Translations under genes and position numbers: made by a program
Shown here: piece by piece, positions 32,566-45,499 of the stretch
Numbering within the stretch: the stretch's first letter is position 1
Layout: the number at the start of each line of letters is the position of its first letter
Origin: Lotus japonicus
Lineage: Eukaryota; Streptophyta; Magnoliopsida; Fabales; Fabaceae
Direction: 5' to 3'
Length of the DNA stretch: 64,000 nt
Assembly (NCBI RefSeq): GCF_012489685.1
Contig: NC_080044.1
Coordinates: 23,478,369 to 23,542,368, forward strand
Notes under the pieces: model-generated
What the model saw: only the letters and a program-made list of their open reading frames with translations
Database searches by the model: none
What the model was told of the DNA's origin: nothing

Positions 32566-33762
32566 CAGAGCAACCCGACTAAACTATGTGTCAATTATAT
32601 TTCTATGTTCGATAAACTTCAAGTTCTACCTAAAATACTTATCTATGGACATTACTTAAAGCAAACTATCAAGAAACGTGATTGTCTAAATATGGATTAA
32701 AATAGAGAAAATACCAAAGAATACTTTACCACTTGATCATAAGTAAGTCAAAAGCATAGAAGAGCTAGTTCTAATATCGCCGCCAGGAGTTCATTAAAAC
32801 TAATTCCCTACAATCATTCCTCTTTACTCTTTCTATAGATTAAAACCCCGCCATGAGTAAACTAGCATGCTAAAGTTACGGTTAATTACGACACATGGAA
32901 TTAAGCACATAAAGAGAAAACACATGCATAGAACCGAATTATAAATAACACGTATATAAAAAACAAGGTTCAAATCATATACAACATTACAATCTCAAGA
33001 GAAGGGATTCATCTACTCATGAATATAAAGTCATATAACCAATAATCCCTATTAGCTTTCATCTTACAAATACTGTAGAAGAATGAACCTCCTATGACTT
33101 TTACTCTCTAGAGCTATGTTCTTCCTTCATGTTTTGTCGTTTCCACAGCCTCTGCACAAACTCTTCACAAAACTACCTTTGACACACACACACAATACAC
33201 TTTTCCTTTGCCCAAGCCTCTTTTAAATAGAAACAATTGGGTTAGCTATGCAGCTATTGTTGGCACAGGGAAGCATAGTCGTGGCTTTAGAATCACGGTC
33301 ACGATTACTTTACAAGACTTCGGCCTGAACAGGATGAGGGAATGCACAATCATGGAGCTTTATTTGATTGACATGGGCATGGCCTCTGGCAAGCACGATC
33401 GTGCTTTTTCCTCAGCATGTGAAACTCCACTTGAAGCTTCATTTTTTCCTCCTTTCACATTGTATTTCCTTTCACATTTTGTAAATACATTTAAATGCAC
33501 ATAAGTTGTGATTACAAAATGCAACAATCAGACATAAAATCATGGTAAAAATAAGGCAATAAAAATGCGTTTTAGACGTGCATCGTCTGGCTACCTCCTG
33601 CCATTGAAAGGTCTTCGTGTGCAAAGTAGGGTTTTCTTGTCTCCTTCGTGTCTCCCTCTATCCTTTAGTTTCACCCATGAGACCTTCGCGATTCGATTTC
33701 CTCTCCTCTTCTAGTTAGCGAATTAGGGCTATCAAGAGGAGAAAGAAGATGATGGTCAGGTG
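32566..33762. other. Intergenic DNA, partly LTR-like
   Basis: 33180-33480 contains palindromic motifs (CACGGTCACG, CACGATCGTG) in a less AT-rich block that weakly resembles 41170-41215. No domain or LTR boundary is recognisable. 33590-33740 is a CT-rich stretch without an open frame of note. Confidence 0.35.
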
Positions 33763-34464
33763 CAGTGCCGACCTAAGTCCAAAGCCACCCAAGTAAGAAT
33801 TTTAGGCCCCAAACAAATAAATTTTTTGACTAAGTAAAAGTGGTCCGGCCCCAAATTTATTTTTTATTAAGTCAAAAAGACCCCAAAAATCCAAACATTA
33901 ATAGTATATGAATCAATATTATGCTTCTTTCCTTTTTCACATACTCGACAAATACAATTTGTTAACCCCTTAATTGTGCTGATTTCCAATTTCCATGGTC
34001 ATTAATGATATTAACGTTATGCATTAGTTTAAAAAAAATGTTATGCATTGATATTGTATTTGATGACTTATAGGCTATATTATAAGTTTAAAACAAAATA
34101 TTTGATTTCCAATTTCCATTCACAGCTATATTTATAAGGTGCTGACAACATCCTCTCATACATTTTGTATTGTTTTGCTACAACCTCTCATCCTTTTCCT
34201 ACTAGATGTTTCTGGACAATTGATTTGTGAAGGTTCCAAGGTGCTCTACCTCGAGTTCGCGAGTAAGATCATCGGTTGTGTAAACGTTGAGGGCAGTACC
34301 AGCTTAGAGGATTTGCACTGGAGTTTGCCAAAAATTTGCATCTCGAAAAATAAATTTTTACGTAAAAAATTTTAATATGGAAATAAATTTTTTAGGTAAA
34401 AAAACCTCACTTTAAAATTTGTTTTAGGCCTCATTTAGTGTTTAGTGTTGGGTCGGCCTTACTC
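33763..34464. mobile_element. hAT-like non-autonomous element
   Basis: The left end CAGTGCCGACCTAAG and the inverse of the right end (GAGTAAGGCCGACCCAA) are imperfect inverted repeats. Next to them lie TTTTAGGCCCCAAAC at left and GTTTTAGGCCTCA at right, a subterminal pair known from plant hAT-type MITEs. No clean 8-bp target duplication is visible, so the exact ends may be off by a few bases. A short GC-richer insert at 34200-34330 reads openly but matches nothing I know. Confidence 0.5.
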
Positions 34465-36992
34465 ATGTGAGTGATTTTTTTTCTAAAGAGTAATTTATAT
34501 TTTTTTTTGGTTACAAAGAGTAATTTATATTTAAATAAAGCGAATGTATGAGAAAACCTTTTGATACAGGAAAATTATAAAGAGTCACACAACACCCAAA
34601 TTACATCCTCCCGCCCACATCCTTAATTGGCTAAATAATCTGCAAATATATTCTCTTCCTTAAAACATGAACCAACTCAGTACAATTAAGGATTCAATGA
34701 TCATCCCTTCAAAAAAAAAAAGATTCAATGATCAAAATTGATCTTTTAAATATAAGGGAGACAAATTGCAAAATTACGATAATGAGAGATGATAAAGTGT
34801 AATTAAAGTATTTGGTAATGGGAGGATCAAGATTGAAAGAACATTGCCCTGCATATCGTGTTTGAACTTTCGAGGATTGCATATGCAACAAGCAAGCAAC
34901 ATACTGATCTAGAAGCTAGCTAGGTAATTCGTATGATCTCATTATTCTAACCTACTGAGTTATGTACTTTTCATGATCCTTTTCTTAAAAGTTTCTCACT
35001 GTCCACAAGTTTCTTTGATGCATGAAAGTTTATTCAATTGAAAGCTCGATTAGCTAGTGCTTTTCCAATTCATATTTCCGAACGTTGATCAGCTAAGATT
35101 CTACTTTTTTTTGTGCTCTAGCAGCTAGCTTGCCCAACTTTGTATCACAAAGCTGATCTGCACAGTTTTGTGAGCTAAAATTATGTTACAACGTTTTTTT
35201 TTAATAAGCAAAATTATTTTACAAGATAAATCTCAATTCAGAACCTCTCTGTTTCTTTATTTTATATAACGGGAATAATATACCAAAAATACTAATGTAA
35301 AAAGTTTCTCATCACAAATCATTTTTCACTCATTAAAGGAAGCTCGTTGACACAGGCACACAGCAGATGCCTATTGGGGTCGAGGCCGTCTGAGCTATTA
35401 TATACACCACCATTGGGTTGGAAGAGATTTTACTCAACCATGGACACTAGTGAACAATCAAGTGTATGGAGGCATGGAAGGAACAACCAACATTGTACCA
35501 AATGCCTCCTCTTCAAGCTAGGCATGTACAATCAACCGCCATGGCCAACTAGCCACCTAACATTAGAAACCACATGACCAACCGAATGTTTGGACCCTAG
35601 GGGCCAAACCTTCATTGATCCAAACATGATAACTGATTCTATAAGATGAACTTTTGGCGTTTAGTTACGACTAATTGATAGGTTAGTCTATCAGAAGTCG
35701 TATCCTGAATGGATTAACATAATTGTACATTTGTTGAGATGGTTAAAGATCTTTGACTTTATCACTTTCTTAGGAGAAGTGACAACTCCACTATGGAATA
35801 TGTTAGTCGTTTCTCATTTCAATGTGGATAGGTGAGTTCTATAAACTTCAATTTTTTCATGTGTCCCTCAAATAAGCAACTTTCAATTGGTACTCTTATT
35901 TACCCCCAAACTCAATGCAAAAGTGGACAAACATGGAAAGAAACTGAGACGGCAGATCTTATAAACCATACGACCTACATTTTAATTGTCGATTTGATGT
36001 CCATAAAACAAATGACTAATGAATTGCTAAACGATTACCTACACTACAAAAAATAGCACAATTACAAGATGTAAGGGAAGTTGCTTCCCCGATATCTCTT
36101 ATGTAAAGAGGTCAACTATTAGAGTATGACTTTTTTGGGAAGTCCTAACTATTTAGTATTTACCATGTTTTTTCACTGTTTATCTAAACACACGCATTAA
36201 ATACATCCTCTCAACTATGTGTTTTTGTACACGAAAATATTCCCAATAGTGACCCTCCTAGATAGAACAAAAAACGCCATCTTACGAGAGACAAAAGTAC
36301 CAGCACTGTTTCGAAATATTCTGCTCAAAATAAGACATTTCATTGAAGACATGATCCTGTGCCTGCTTATTTTGCTGAACTGCAACTGCACCAAACTAGC
36401 CTTTCTTCAGTCGGTGAATTTTACATGCGTATTCCACTTGTAAAGGAATTAAAGGCAAAAAATGAAAAGAAAAATGAAATAAAAAGGAAAGAAACAAGAT
36501 TGATAAGGGTGTATTTCAGAACCGTACATAACAATGTATGTATGGTCAAATCAAGTTGCACGAGGTCACGAGCAAAAGTATATATTAAGAATATGTTTGG
36601 ATATTGGATAGAAAGTGGAATATTTGTTTACATAATAGAGAAATATAATGGAATTCAATAAAATTTGAAATATTTGATGGGAAAAATTTACACATTTAAT
36701 ATAATCTAAAAGTTTTAAAAGAATTTATTTCATGGTTGTCGACGATGAAAATAGCTTGATTCAACCAAAAATAAAATTATCACTTAATTATTTGAATATT
36801 TTAATAATAAAATGGGAAAACAAGTTATTCCATCCATTTTATCTAAGTTGGAGAAGAAAAACAATGTGATAAATGGAATATATTTCATCATGTTTTACTT
36901 TATTTTTATATATCTTACAGGAATTAAAAATAATATATTTTGATTTTATTTTACTAAGTTTCATTCCTATCCATCAATCTAAATATAATTTT
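34465..36992. other. Intergenic DNA with gene-like shreds
   Basis: Mostly AT-rich. A less AT-rich piece at 35340-35600 has broken open reading in several frames and could be a decayed gene or retroelement fragment, unidentified. CACTACAAAAAATAGC at about 36043 resembles a CACTA-type end but has no partner. No gene is supported. Confidence 0.35.
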
Positions 36993-37929
36993 GGCTTAAT
37001 TCCAGTTTGAGCCCCTGATGTTTCACAAATGTGCGATCTGTATCCCTTGTGTTTAAAATGTGCGGTCAAATTCCCTCATGTTTTTAAAACGGTCGATTGA
37101 AGCCCTTCCGTCCATCTCTGTTAGTTGACCAAACAGAAATGCTCATGTGTCACTTATTTAATTTATAAAATATATGCTACTAATTGGTGACGGAAATAAT
37201 CCGTCACAAAACCCTTTAGCAAAAAAAAAATACATATTTATTAATTACAAAATATCAGGTTAATTGAACCTCCCTCTTCAGATCTCTCTCGTCTTCATCT
37301 CAATTGCAATACTGGTCTTTTGGGGTTTAGATTTCTGTATGTGAAAAAGATTTGAGATGAGAGTTAGAGTTTGGGTTTGGGTTTGAGTTTTGGGGTTTCT
37401 GATTTGTGAGGAAGGGGGATGGGAGAAGAGAGAAGGGAGAAGCAAACTCAGATCTCATAGTTTTCAGAAGACAAGGACACTGATAATAAACTAACGTTTC
37501 AATCAAAAAGAAAACTGCAAATTAAGTACCCTTCTAGCTTTTCTATTACATAACCTTAACTATCATTCGAAGCATCTAAATTCTTTGGCCAATCACTATG
37601 AAACATTTTTTCTATCAGAAAAGTTTGAACTTTTTTCAATTGATGTGATTGATCAATATTAATCAATAGCCAGTTTAGATTAACTATTCCACAAGCACTT
37701 ACAGGAAATTGAATTTTGAAATGATCTTACAATGACTATAAGTATATTCTACATAAGTTGAAATGCTTATCCTTCTCAACAAGTCAGGAATCAAATACTT
37801 AAACGATCCAATGAAATATTGCAAAGAAGCACAACACAGTTCCATCAAAATGCATGGACATAACAATGCAAAATGATAGCAATCCCAAATCGAATTCGAA
37901 TCAGTTGAAAACAAAATCAATTTAAAGAA

Positions 37930-38101
37930 AACCTGAAAGTCCGGCCAAGGCTTTCAGAGACACGCATTTGCGAGAAGTGATGCCAATCCCTTGCTAGTGA
38001 CATTAGAACACCAAATCAACTTCAGCTTCTGGAGCTTAGGAAACCCATTCGCAAGAGCAGACAATCCAGCATCAGACAAGCATAGCGAATCGAAATCTCC
38101 A
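37930..38101 (-). pseudogene. Captured F-box/LRR (FBL4-like) exon fragment
   Basis: The minus strand translates to LCLSDAGLSALANGFPKL, then LKLIWCSNVTSKGLASL, and after a frame change RKCVSLKAL. These are the cysteine-containing leucine-rich repeats of F-box/LRR proteins, closest in my memory to plant F-box/LRR-repeat protein 4, an SCF ubiquitin ligase substrate receptor. The frame change at about 37965-37975 and an early TGA show it is not functional. A possible donor (CAG/GTTTTC) at its end suggests the original exon boundary was taken along. It carries no F-box. Confidence 0.75.
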
Positions 38102-38119
38102 ATTCACTAGCTTTCATTC

Positions 38120-38560
38120 ATGAAATATTTTACCTCTTCCTCCAACTCCTCAGTTCCAGATCTGACCCCCATCTCTTCATTACGCCTTTGCCGTTACGAA
38201 GACCAGGTCCGCTGCTCCGTCGATCCAGTCGCCGCCAACAACGATGGAGTCTCCTCTCGTTCCAGATCTGGTCCCGACGGTGAGTCTGGCCTCCGCCATG
38301 GCAGCGGTGGCGGCTGCAAGAGCAAGCTCAACCAACCAGCGTGCTCCACGTTGCCAGACCCGTCGCGTGTAGCTTCTGTTGATGTTGGATTTGCGTTTGC
38401 AAGTGGGTTTCGGTCTTTTTGCAGGTGGATTTGGGTGGTGCAACCTTGCTGATGGGGTTGAAGATGATCGAGAGTGGAGAAGGACGAAGTGGTGGCTTGA
38501 CCTTGGGATGACAATGGCGACTCGCGGAGGTGGGGGCTGGTTGCAGTGTGTTTGAAGAAG
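38120..38560. other. GC-rich captured block in Pack-MULE
   Basis: Markedly GC-rich with open frames on both strands (38120-38452 plus; 38180-38633 minus). Base composition fits the first exon of a host gene, but I do not recognise the protein in any frame. It could be from the same F-box gene or from a second donor. Confidence 0.4.
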
Positions 38561-38833
38561 AAGAACGTAAATGTGAGGAAGAAGAAAAAGGTATTGGCTG
38601 AAGGGTTTTGTGACGGATTATTTCCGTCACCAATTAGTAGCTTATATTTTATGAATTAAATAAGTGACATGTCAGCATTTCCGTTTGGTCAACTGACGGA
38701 GATGGACGGAAGGGCTTCAATCAACCGTTTTAGAAACATGAGGGAGTTTGACCGCACATTTTAAACACATGGGATGCAGATCGCACATTTGTGAAACATC
38801 AGGGACTCAAACTGGAATTAAGCCTATAATTTA

Positions 38834-41800
38834 ATGATCATGAATTTAAATAAAGCAAACAACTATAGTAGTGAATTACACCTCCTTATAAGTGACGACT
38901 CCTTAAAACATTTACATTCATGATTTCTTATTTTCTTTTTAGTTGGATATCATAATACCAAATATATTTATAATTGTTAGTTGATTAATTTGAGGGAAAG
39001 AATAATTAAGATTTTAATCTAAGATTCCGAAAAGTAAAGTTCCTTATTTTAATATCAGCTTATCAAACTTGTCTAAACACATCTCTGAATGATAGCTCAA
39101 GTGATAAGAGCTAGAAGACATATGAGTTGGGTGAGAGAGATCTAGGGATAAATTTATGAATGATGCAATTTATTTTTTCGGTGTAAAAAAGAAACTTGTT
39201 TAAGCACTTGTAGTGGACTGTAAGTTAAAATAAACTCTTCCTTACACACCTTTTTTTAAATTTATCTTCTCTCAAATATATACACCCTTCGATTTCTTTT
39301 TTTTAGCACAAACAACTACTGCAACTAGAAAGGTCACTACAACAAGCAAAAGTCCCTTTGGCCAGTTGATGTATCATGTAACTATGTATATCTTCTTCCC
39401 ATGTTTTGTTACTATGATGGCTCATTTCCCTAACTAATTGACACAGTGAGAGTGTGCAACCCAAAACAAGCAGACACAATAGTACCACAAACAGTCATGT
39501 AATTAGGGTAATCTTTTAGAAAATTACAAAAGTATTTATTTAGAGTCCAAATTCATTTCTTGAATTCCGTGTTTTCTTTCCTTCACCTTGCTCTCCTCCA
39601 AACCAAACAAAGAGTTACTACCGGCTATGACCAGTAACAAGACATCCGGAGGGGGGTTGGTGCAGCCAGTAACCTTTTGGCTAAGAGTATGTATTACTGG
39701 CTAGTGGCTAGGGTGGGTTGTCAAAATTGGTGCACCCAAATGGTGGTGCTTTAACTATAGGTGGAAATAGGTAGACCATCAATAAGATTTATGACCTAGC
39801 TTACATCAGATCAAAGTCAGACATGCCAAATTAGTAACTTAACAAAACTTAGACTTTTTTCAAAGTCTATCTAATGAAAATGTTAGGTCAGGTTATTCAA
39901 ATCCATCAGTATAGTTTATGATTGTCAAGTTAGTAATTTATCATAATATTTGACATTATGTAGATACTTATTTATGATCTATTTAAATACATGAAAATGA
40001 AGTATGATTTCTCTTAAAGTAAATATGAAGTATGATTTTAAATAGGCTGTCATATCTTAAAAAACACAACATAACCTATTTTACTTTCATCTCCACCTAT
40101 TAGTTTATAATCTTGTTAGTCTGTTCAAAAAATTATTTATGTTAATATTAGCCTGTAAGTTTGATATTATAAAGTAGGTTTTAAATAGCTATCAGACCAA
40201 GTCATGATTTTGGTAAAGCGGTCAGGCCCAAAAAAGATTATAATAAGTAACATGCTAAATTGAAGCCTTAAAATTTTTAAATAGATCCGACTTATTTATG
40301 CAAAATCTACGTTACCGACCCTTCCCACCCTTACCTTTGGCCTTGTGGGCAAGGGATGGATGATGTGCATGCTCCTTTTACTTTAACCCACTACTACTAC
40401 TACTGGTTTTTGTCCTTGGCTTTATTCCTGGGACTAACCTCTCTTTAAGCAAAGAATGCTTGCAATGAAGGGACAATAAAACCACAGAATATATAAAACT
40501 AAAATCAACCTTTCTAATTCTCTCTCTACACTTACTTGCCTTTGTTGTGGCTTAATACTAAGGTTCTCTCTCGTCCCTTTTCGTATCTGAAAATGGGTTT
40601 TCCACGTGTCACGATCTGGGGGGCATGCTTTAGCTAAAGACGTTCTTACTAGATCTTGTTAAGTAAGAAAAGCATAGTCAAGGTCCAAGGCCCATTCAGT
40701 ACACTCTTTGGTTTCGTTTCGTTCGATCTGAAGAGAATTCAAAAATATCCGACACATTAGTTAAATCTTTGTTATTTTTTTTTTCCAGGCCTCTTTATCT
40801 TCAATCTATGTATAAAAGAGAAGACATAAATGTAAACAAACAAAAGTCATTACTCATCATAGTACTAAGTACTAACTAAAGAGATCGAAAATTCCCTTCA
40901 AAATATTAAGGAGAAACTATTATTAATTTTTTTTAGATATAAGTGAAATTTATAACCTACTTATCTTAAATATCATTGATCACTTAGGACTGACATAACT
41001 TAACCGAAGTTTTTTAGGGACATTTATAGATAACTCTTATTTTCATTTTCACATATAATGCAATTATAACAACATTTAATTTTCTCTATTTATGTATATT
41101 CTGTCTTGATTAAAATCTTTATGTATATCATTTCAAATTTTCAATTATACATAGATTGAGCTGTCCAGTAGTGTCCATGGTCGTGCTTTCCTCATCGTGT
41201 GAAATTGCAGCTTTGTTGTCAATATTACATATCCTATTTTGTTCTCCTTCCACACATACCTCTCCAGATCATTAAATTACTATCTGATTTTTGAGCTATT
41301 AAATCTTTTAAGATTAAAAACTTTACAATCCATGCGTTTAGCATATCAAATTCAAAATCCTCAGGAAAGGGTTAGAGAACATGAAAGCATGGCGTCGATT
41401 AGCCCACTTTTAACGTTAGGAATGTTCTGGTTTTTTTCAAGTGAACAAGAATAAGGTAATAATAAACATATATTATATTAGTGTACTTTGTAAAGTGATC
41501 ATAAAGCTCCCCATTCAGTAATATTAATCCTCTCCCAAGGTGGATTTCCATAATCTCAATCCCCAAGTGTGTCTTTCCCTTTTTCCAATGTTTGGGGTTC
41601 GATAACTTTGGTTATTAAGTGTGTTTCTTTTGATTTCTTGTTCCTGAATAAAACACATTACTTACCAATGTTAAAAGAAGAGACACAAGTGGGATGCCTT
41701 CTAGGAATAATGTTTAGTATTAAAAATTTTAAACCTGTCCGTACCTTCAACTTATATGTATACTTAAGTTGCAGGCAATTTCGTCCATGGTCCCAATGGT

Positions 41801-43350
41801 ATATATAGTTGGTTGAGTGGTGAGTGGAGAATAATAGATTATCCTATCTGACAAGTTATAGGTTTAAGCATCCACTCATTCTTTTAAACTGAGGTAAATA
41901 TAAGTTTATTGTAGGTTCTCTTTTAATTGGAGGTGGAATGAAAAGAGAGTTAAGAAGAAAATTAAAAATAAGAGAAAAGAAAGTATGAGATGTGATAAAT
42001 GATAAGAGTAAAGAGATATAAATAAAAATGAGTGGAAATGAAGTGTTTTGTAAATGAGGTGTGTATATATCATTGTTGTCCTCTCAACTTAAATATTTAT
42101 GCCCATTTTCTTTTTCCGAATTCAAACAATAAATTGCCACATTTTGTATCTGATCAAGTTATTTTTTCTCAGAATTAATTTTAGCACTCATAAGCAATTT
42201 ATGAAATATTATTTCCATAATTAATTTTAAAATTAATTCCAAACATGCTACTATTCCTAGGTCTTATGTATGTCTTTTGCCCTTATGGCCCCTCGAAAAG
42301 TAACAAAGCAAGTAAAGGTCTCAAGTAGATTGCTTATTCTTAAGGGAACACTAATATTCCAATTAGAGATTATCAAATTTAATTTGAGTCTCATTTGAAG
42401 AGCCGGTATGGAATTTCTTAACTGTAAAAGGAGACAATGACTTGTACTGTATGATTAGTCTTGATTCATTAGAGCGTGAAAATAAAGTAATGGTTTTACT
42501 TATTTGGATTGGAGCATTCAGATTTCAGACTGTGTTAGTTTATCTGTTAGGGAAGGGTTGGAAAGGGAAGGAAGTTATATTAGATTAGGGGTAAACTGAA
42601 TTAATTTTGAGCTAGATTTGGTTCTTTTGAGGATCAATGACAAGAATGTTTGCAAAGGGTGAAAAATAGAAAAGAAAAATGAATCTCAGAAAAAGAGAAG
42701 AATATGTGCCTGAAGGTGAAGGGTTTCTTTGAAACAAAGAGGGAAATGTTTGATAAATCACTTTATTTTGTTTGTTCTATTGGTTCTCTTTCCACAAACA
42801 TGATTTAAATTGTTCCAAGAACCAAACACTTTACAGCAAACAAACTGAATCGCTGCAAGCCTGCAAGATTGTTCGTTCAAGTAAAACTTAACATTACTAA
42901 TTAAAAATATAACCATGTATATTTTTAGGGATTAAAATAAACATCTTTTATATTTTTCATGGACCAAAAACATATCTACTCTGTATTTATTTTCTGATGT
43001 ATGAAAAAATATATATACTCTGTATTTATTATATTTTATGTGTGTTATGTTTTTTTAAGGAAAAAGAGTCAACGTAAAAAAAAAGGAAAAAGAGTCGTAA
43101 TCACCAAGAACTTAATTTGATTGATTCACAATCTATTTTTTATCTACTTTTTTGTTTCTATCCTATCTCATATTTTCTTTCTCTAACATTTTTTTTATCT
43201 CTTCTCCTTCCACTCATTAGTGAGTGTGAATGTGACATTATTCAATCACCTGTAGACTGACTATGCAACTAAAACACAATTTAAAAAAATCGGATTCTAA
43301 GTTATGTTTTCGAAAAAATTTCACATACCCTTCTTGGAGGGGGGACACAA
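38834..43350. other. Long intergenic region
   Basis: About 4.5 kb of AT-rich DNA. I see no gene, intact repeat or transposon end. A G-box-like CCACGTGTC occurs near 40602. The piece 39560-39760 is less AT-rich but has no open frame of note. The short open frames (39303-39488, 41239-41454, 41569-41808) have no recognisable features. Confidence 0.45.
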
Positions 43351-44440
43351 TCTATATATATTAGAAAAGAACAACTTCTAGCATGACGTGTCGCTCTCAC
43401 AGGCCAAGTTAGTGACGTGTCGCTCTAAGATTAATTCTCACTTAATTTTTAACACGTGGCTTTTTCTCATTGGCCCTACTTGCCACATGTGCCCTGATTT
43501 CTCCTTAACAGCTAAACCTAATGCTCTTCCTCCTCCTCTTTATTTCTCCTGCTCACGGCCATCTCAACCCTCGCCTCTCATCCTTTCTGGTGCGAGCCCC
43601 TCCATTTGGCAGGGCCTTATAGCTATAGGGGTGAAGAACGATCAAATTTTCATTGGTGACATAAATATTCTTTACAAGAATGGGAACCTCCTTGAAAATA
43701 CAAGGGAAGAGGAGATGAAGACAGGAAAGGAGCGGGAGTGGCTGTGTGTTTTGGCGTTGGGAAGCTCAACATCAAGGAGAGAACCAGAACTGATTCCGAG
43801 AAGCGCATCAGACCACTCACGTTCTCTCTTTCTCTGAGTCACTCTATCCCTCTCTCCTTTTTACTTCATGCTGCTTCATTGCAATTCCTTCCCTGTTTGG
43901 CTTTGATTTGCACATTTTCATTGCTGTTTCCAAGCATATAACATGATCGATGACATAAGTGGATGAATTTTCTCCACACTTTTATCATATCTTTGGTGTA
44001 TACTACATGTTCCATGAAATTCCTGAACGAATTTGCTTAACTGAGTGCATTTTCTGTTCTGCATACACATAAACTTCAGGCACATCTGTTTGGTTCTATG
44101 AGTTTTCCTACACATTTTTACATTGTCATGAGATGCAAATACAATCTGTTTAATTGATTGATTGGTGTAAATCGTACTTCATATCATCCCTGTATGCATT
44201 AGTAAAGAACATCTTCATTGTAACATTTTAAATCTGTTTTTACTGTTGTTATTTAGTATTATTATGATGAATATGATTAATGTAGCTATAGGTTGCAGCA
44301 AATATTGAATTACCAGCCAAGAAACGTATACCATAATCTTTTGTAGTATTATCAAAAGAATATGAGAAAAGTTGACATTCTGTGAAATTTTCATACGCAT
44401 TATTTGTATTCCTTAGTTGGATTACAACATTTAAATCAAT

Positions 44441-44800
44441 ATTCATTTGGAAGGAAGTGGCTACTTAGATGTGCAGGACAAAGGTGATCGATGGATTCGC
44501 ATTTGGATCAAGGCCGGTGATCTCATCATTTTACCTGCTGGAATCTACCATCGGTTAACTCTTGACACAAGTAACTATGTGAAGGTTTGGAACTATCTTA
44601 TTCTAACCACAACCATTAAGACTCTAGAGAATAAGTATGTTTCAATAGATAAAGGTTCAAAGCTTTTATGGGTTGATTAATCATTAGTTGTTCTGTTTCT
44701 GTGCATATCTGTGTGCAGTTGATGAGGTTGTTTATCGGCGAGCCTGTATGGACAGCATATAATCGACCACAGGAAGATAACCCTTTTAGTTTTTAGCAAT
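44441..44800 (+). pseudogene. Captured acireductone dioxygenase (ARD) exons
   Basis: Exon one translates as [22 protein letters not shown] and continues to [18 protein letters not shown], ending at a GT donor (44586). After a 129-bp intron ending in TGTGCAG (about 44719), exon two reads LMRLFIGEPVWTAYNRPQED. This is the C-terminal half of plant acireductone dioxygenase, an enzyme of the methionine salvage cycle. Only the last metal-ligand His (in IYHR) is included; the HxH and Glu ligands lie in exons not captured. Orientation is the same as the helicase. Intron retention shows capture at the DNA level, not by a processed transcript. Confidence 0.85.
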
Positions 44801-44999
44801 AGGCAGGGTACATTTATCTCTTGAGAATTACATTGCTATCTTCATGAATATCTACTACATTATATCAGAACTGGAAATAAATCTATTGCCTATGCTTCCT
44901 GTAGCATGTGCTTTCATGCTTTGGTTTCTATTCCTGCATTATTTAGTCCATTATTTATGTTCTCTCTTGTGATATTCTTCTACTGCTATGGGTCTGATT

Positions 45000-45490
45000 G
45001 CAGCTGGTGATTTTGTGGCGATTGGGCAGCTTTCTAAGCCATTTACTTCTGTGTTTCTATATGACAAAGAGTACCATCGCCGCGCTCTTCTATATGCGCT
45101 GCTTCTTTTAATCAGTTAGACCAGTTTTCATCAACTATGCCACTTGATATGTAAGATAATTCCTTGGAATCTTATGGTGAAGAAGGCTATGTGATTTTCG
45201 TTGCTGGTAGTGGTTGGTGAAATAGAGCATCTGTACAGAAGTCTCAAAAGCTTTATAAAATGGGTAGTGGCTGGTTTAATGTGTTCAAGTCAAAGGATGA
45301 AATGATGTCTTCAAAGGTCGAGGAAACTACAAGCACCGCAAAGGAAAGGTCAAAACACATGAAGAAGCACCTTCAAGTGTGACAAAGAGTACCATCGTCC
45401 CGCTCTTCGGTATGCGTTGCTTCCTTTAATCAGTTAGACCAGTTTTCATCAACTATGCCACTTGAGATGTAAGATAATTCTTTGGTTTCA
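45000..45490 (+). pseudogene. Unidentified captured gene pieces with a repeat
   Basis: 45010-45110 reads GDFVAIGQLSKPF and then LYDKEYHR, after a possible acceptor (TTGCAG at about 45003). 45240-45380 reads KMGSGWFNVFKSKDEM and an acidic/basic tail. Both look like exon-derived plant protein sequence that I cannot name. A ~105-bp segment is duplicated (45058-45165 and 45380-45484). Confidence 0.45.
45058..45484. repeat. ~105-bp direct duplication inside Helitron
   Basis: The segment TGACAAAGAGTACCATCG through GTAAGATAATTC(C/T)TTGG occurs at about 45060-45165 and 45380-45484, with roughly six to eight mismatches. Confidence 0.85.
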
Positions 45491-45499
45491 GCTTGGTTT

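Larger units (their letters stand above)
36993..38824. mobile_element. Pack-MULE with 228-bp terminal inverted repeats
   Basis: Left TIR 36993-37220 and right TIR 38597-38824 are exact length mirrors; my hand alignment finds about 15 mismatches in 228 positions. Both start GGCTTAATTCCAGTTTGAG. Target duplication TATAATTTT (36984-36992) versus TATAATTTA (38825-38833) is 9 bp with one mismatch, the length typical for Mutator-like elements. The interior has no transposase but carries gene-derived DNA: an F-box/LRR exon fragment (minus strand, about 37935-38100) and a GC-rich block (38120-38560). Capture of host gene pieces between long TIRs defines a Pack-MULE. Confidence 0.9.

Noticed and set aside
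33280..33440. Similarity of this block to 41170-41215 as a dispersed repeat
   Set aside because: The shared part is only about 40 bp with many mismatches; it may be chance or a very old repeat.
36041..36056. CACTACAAAAAATAGC as a CACTA transposon end
   Set aside because: No inverted partner, no subterminal repeats and no target duplication were found.
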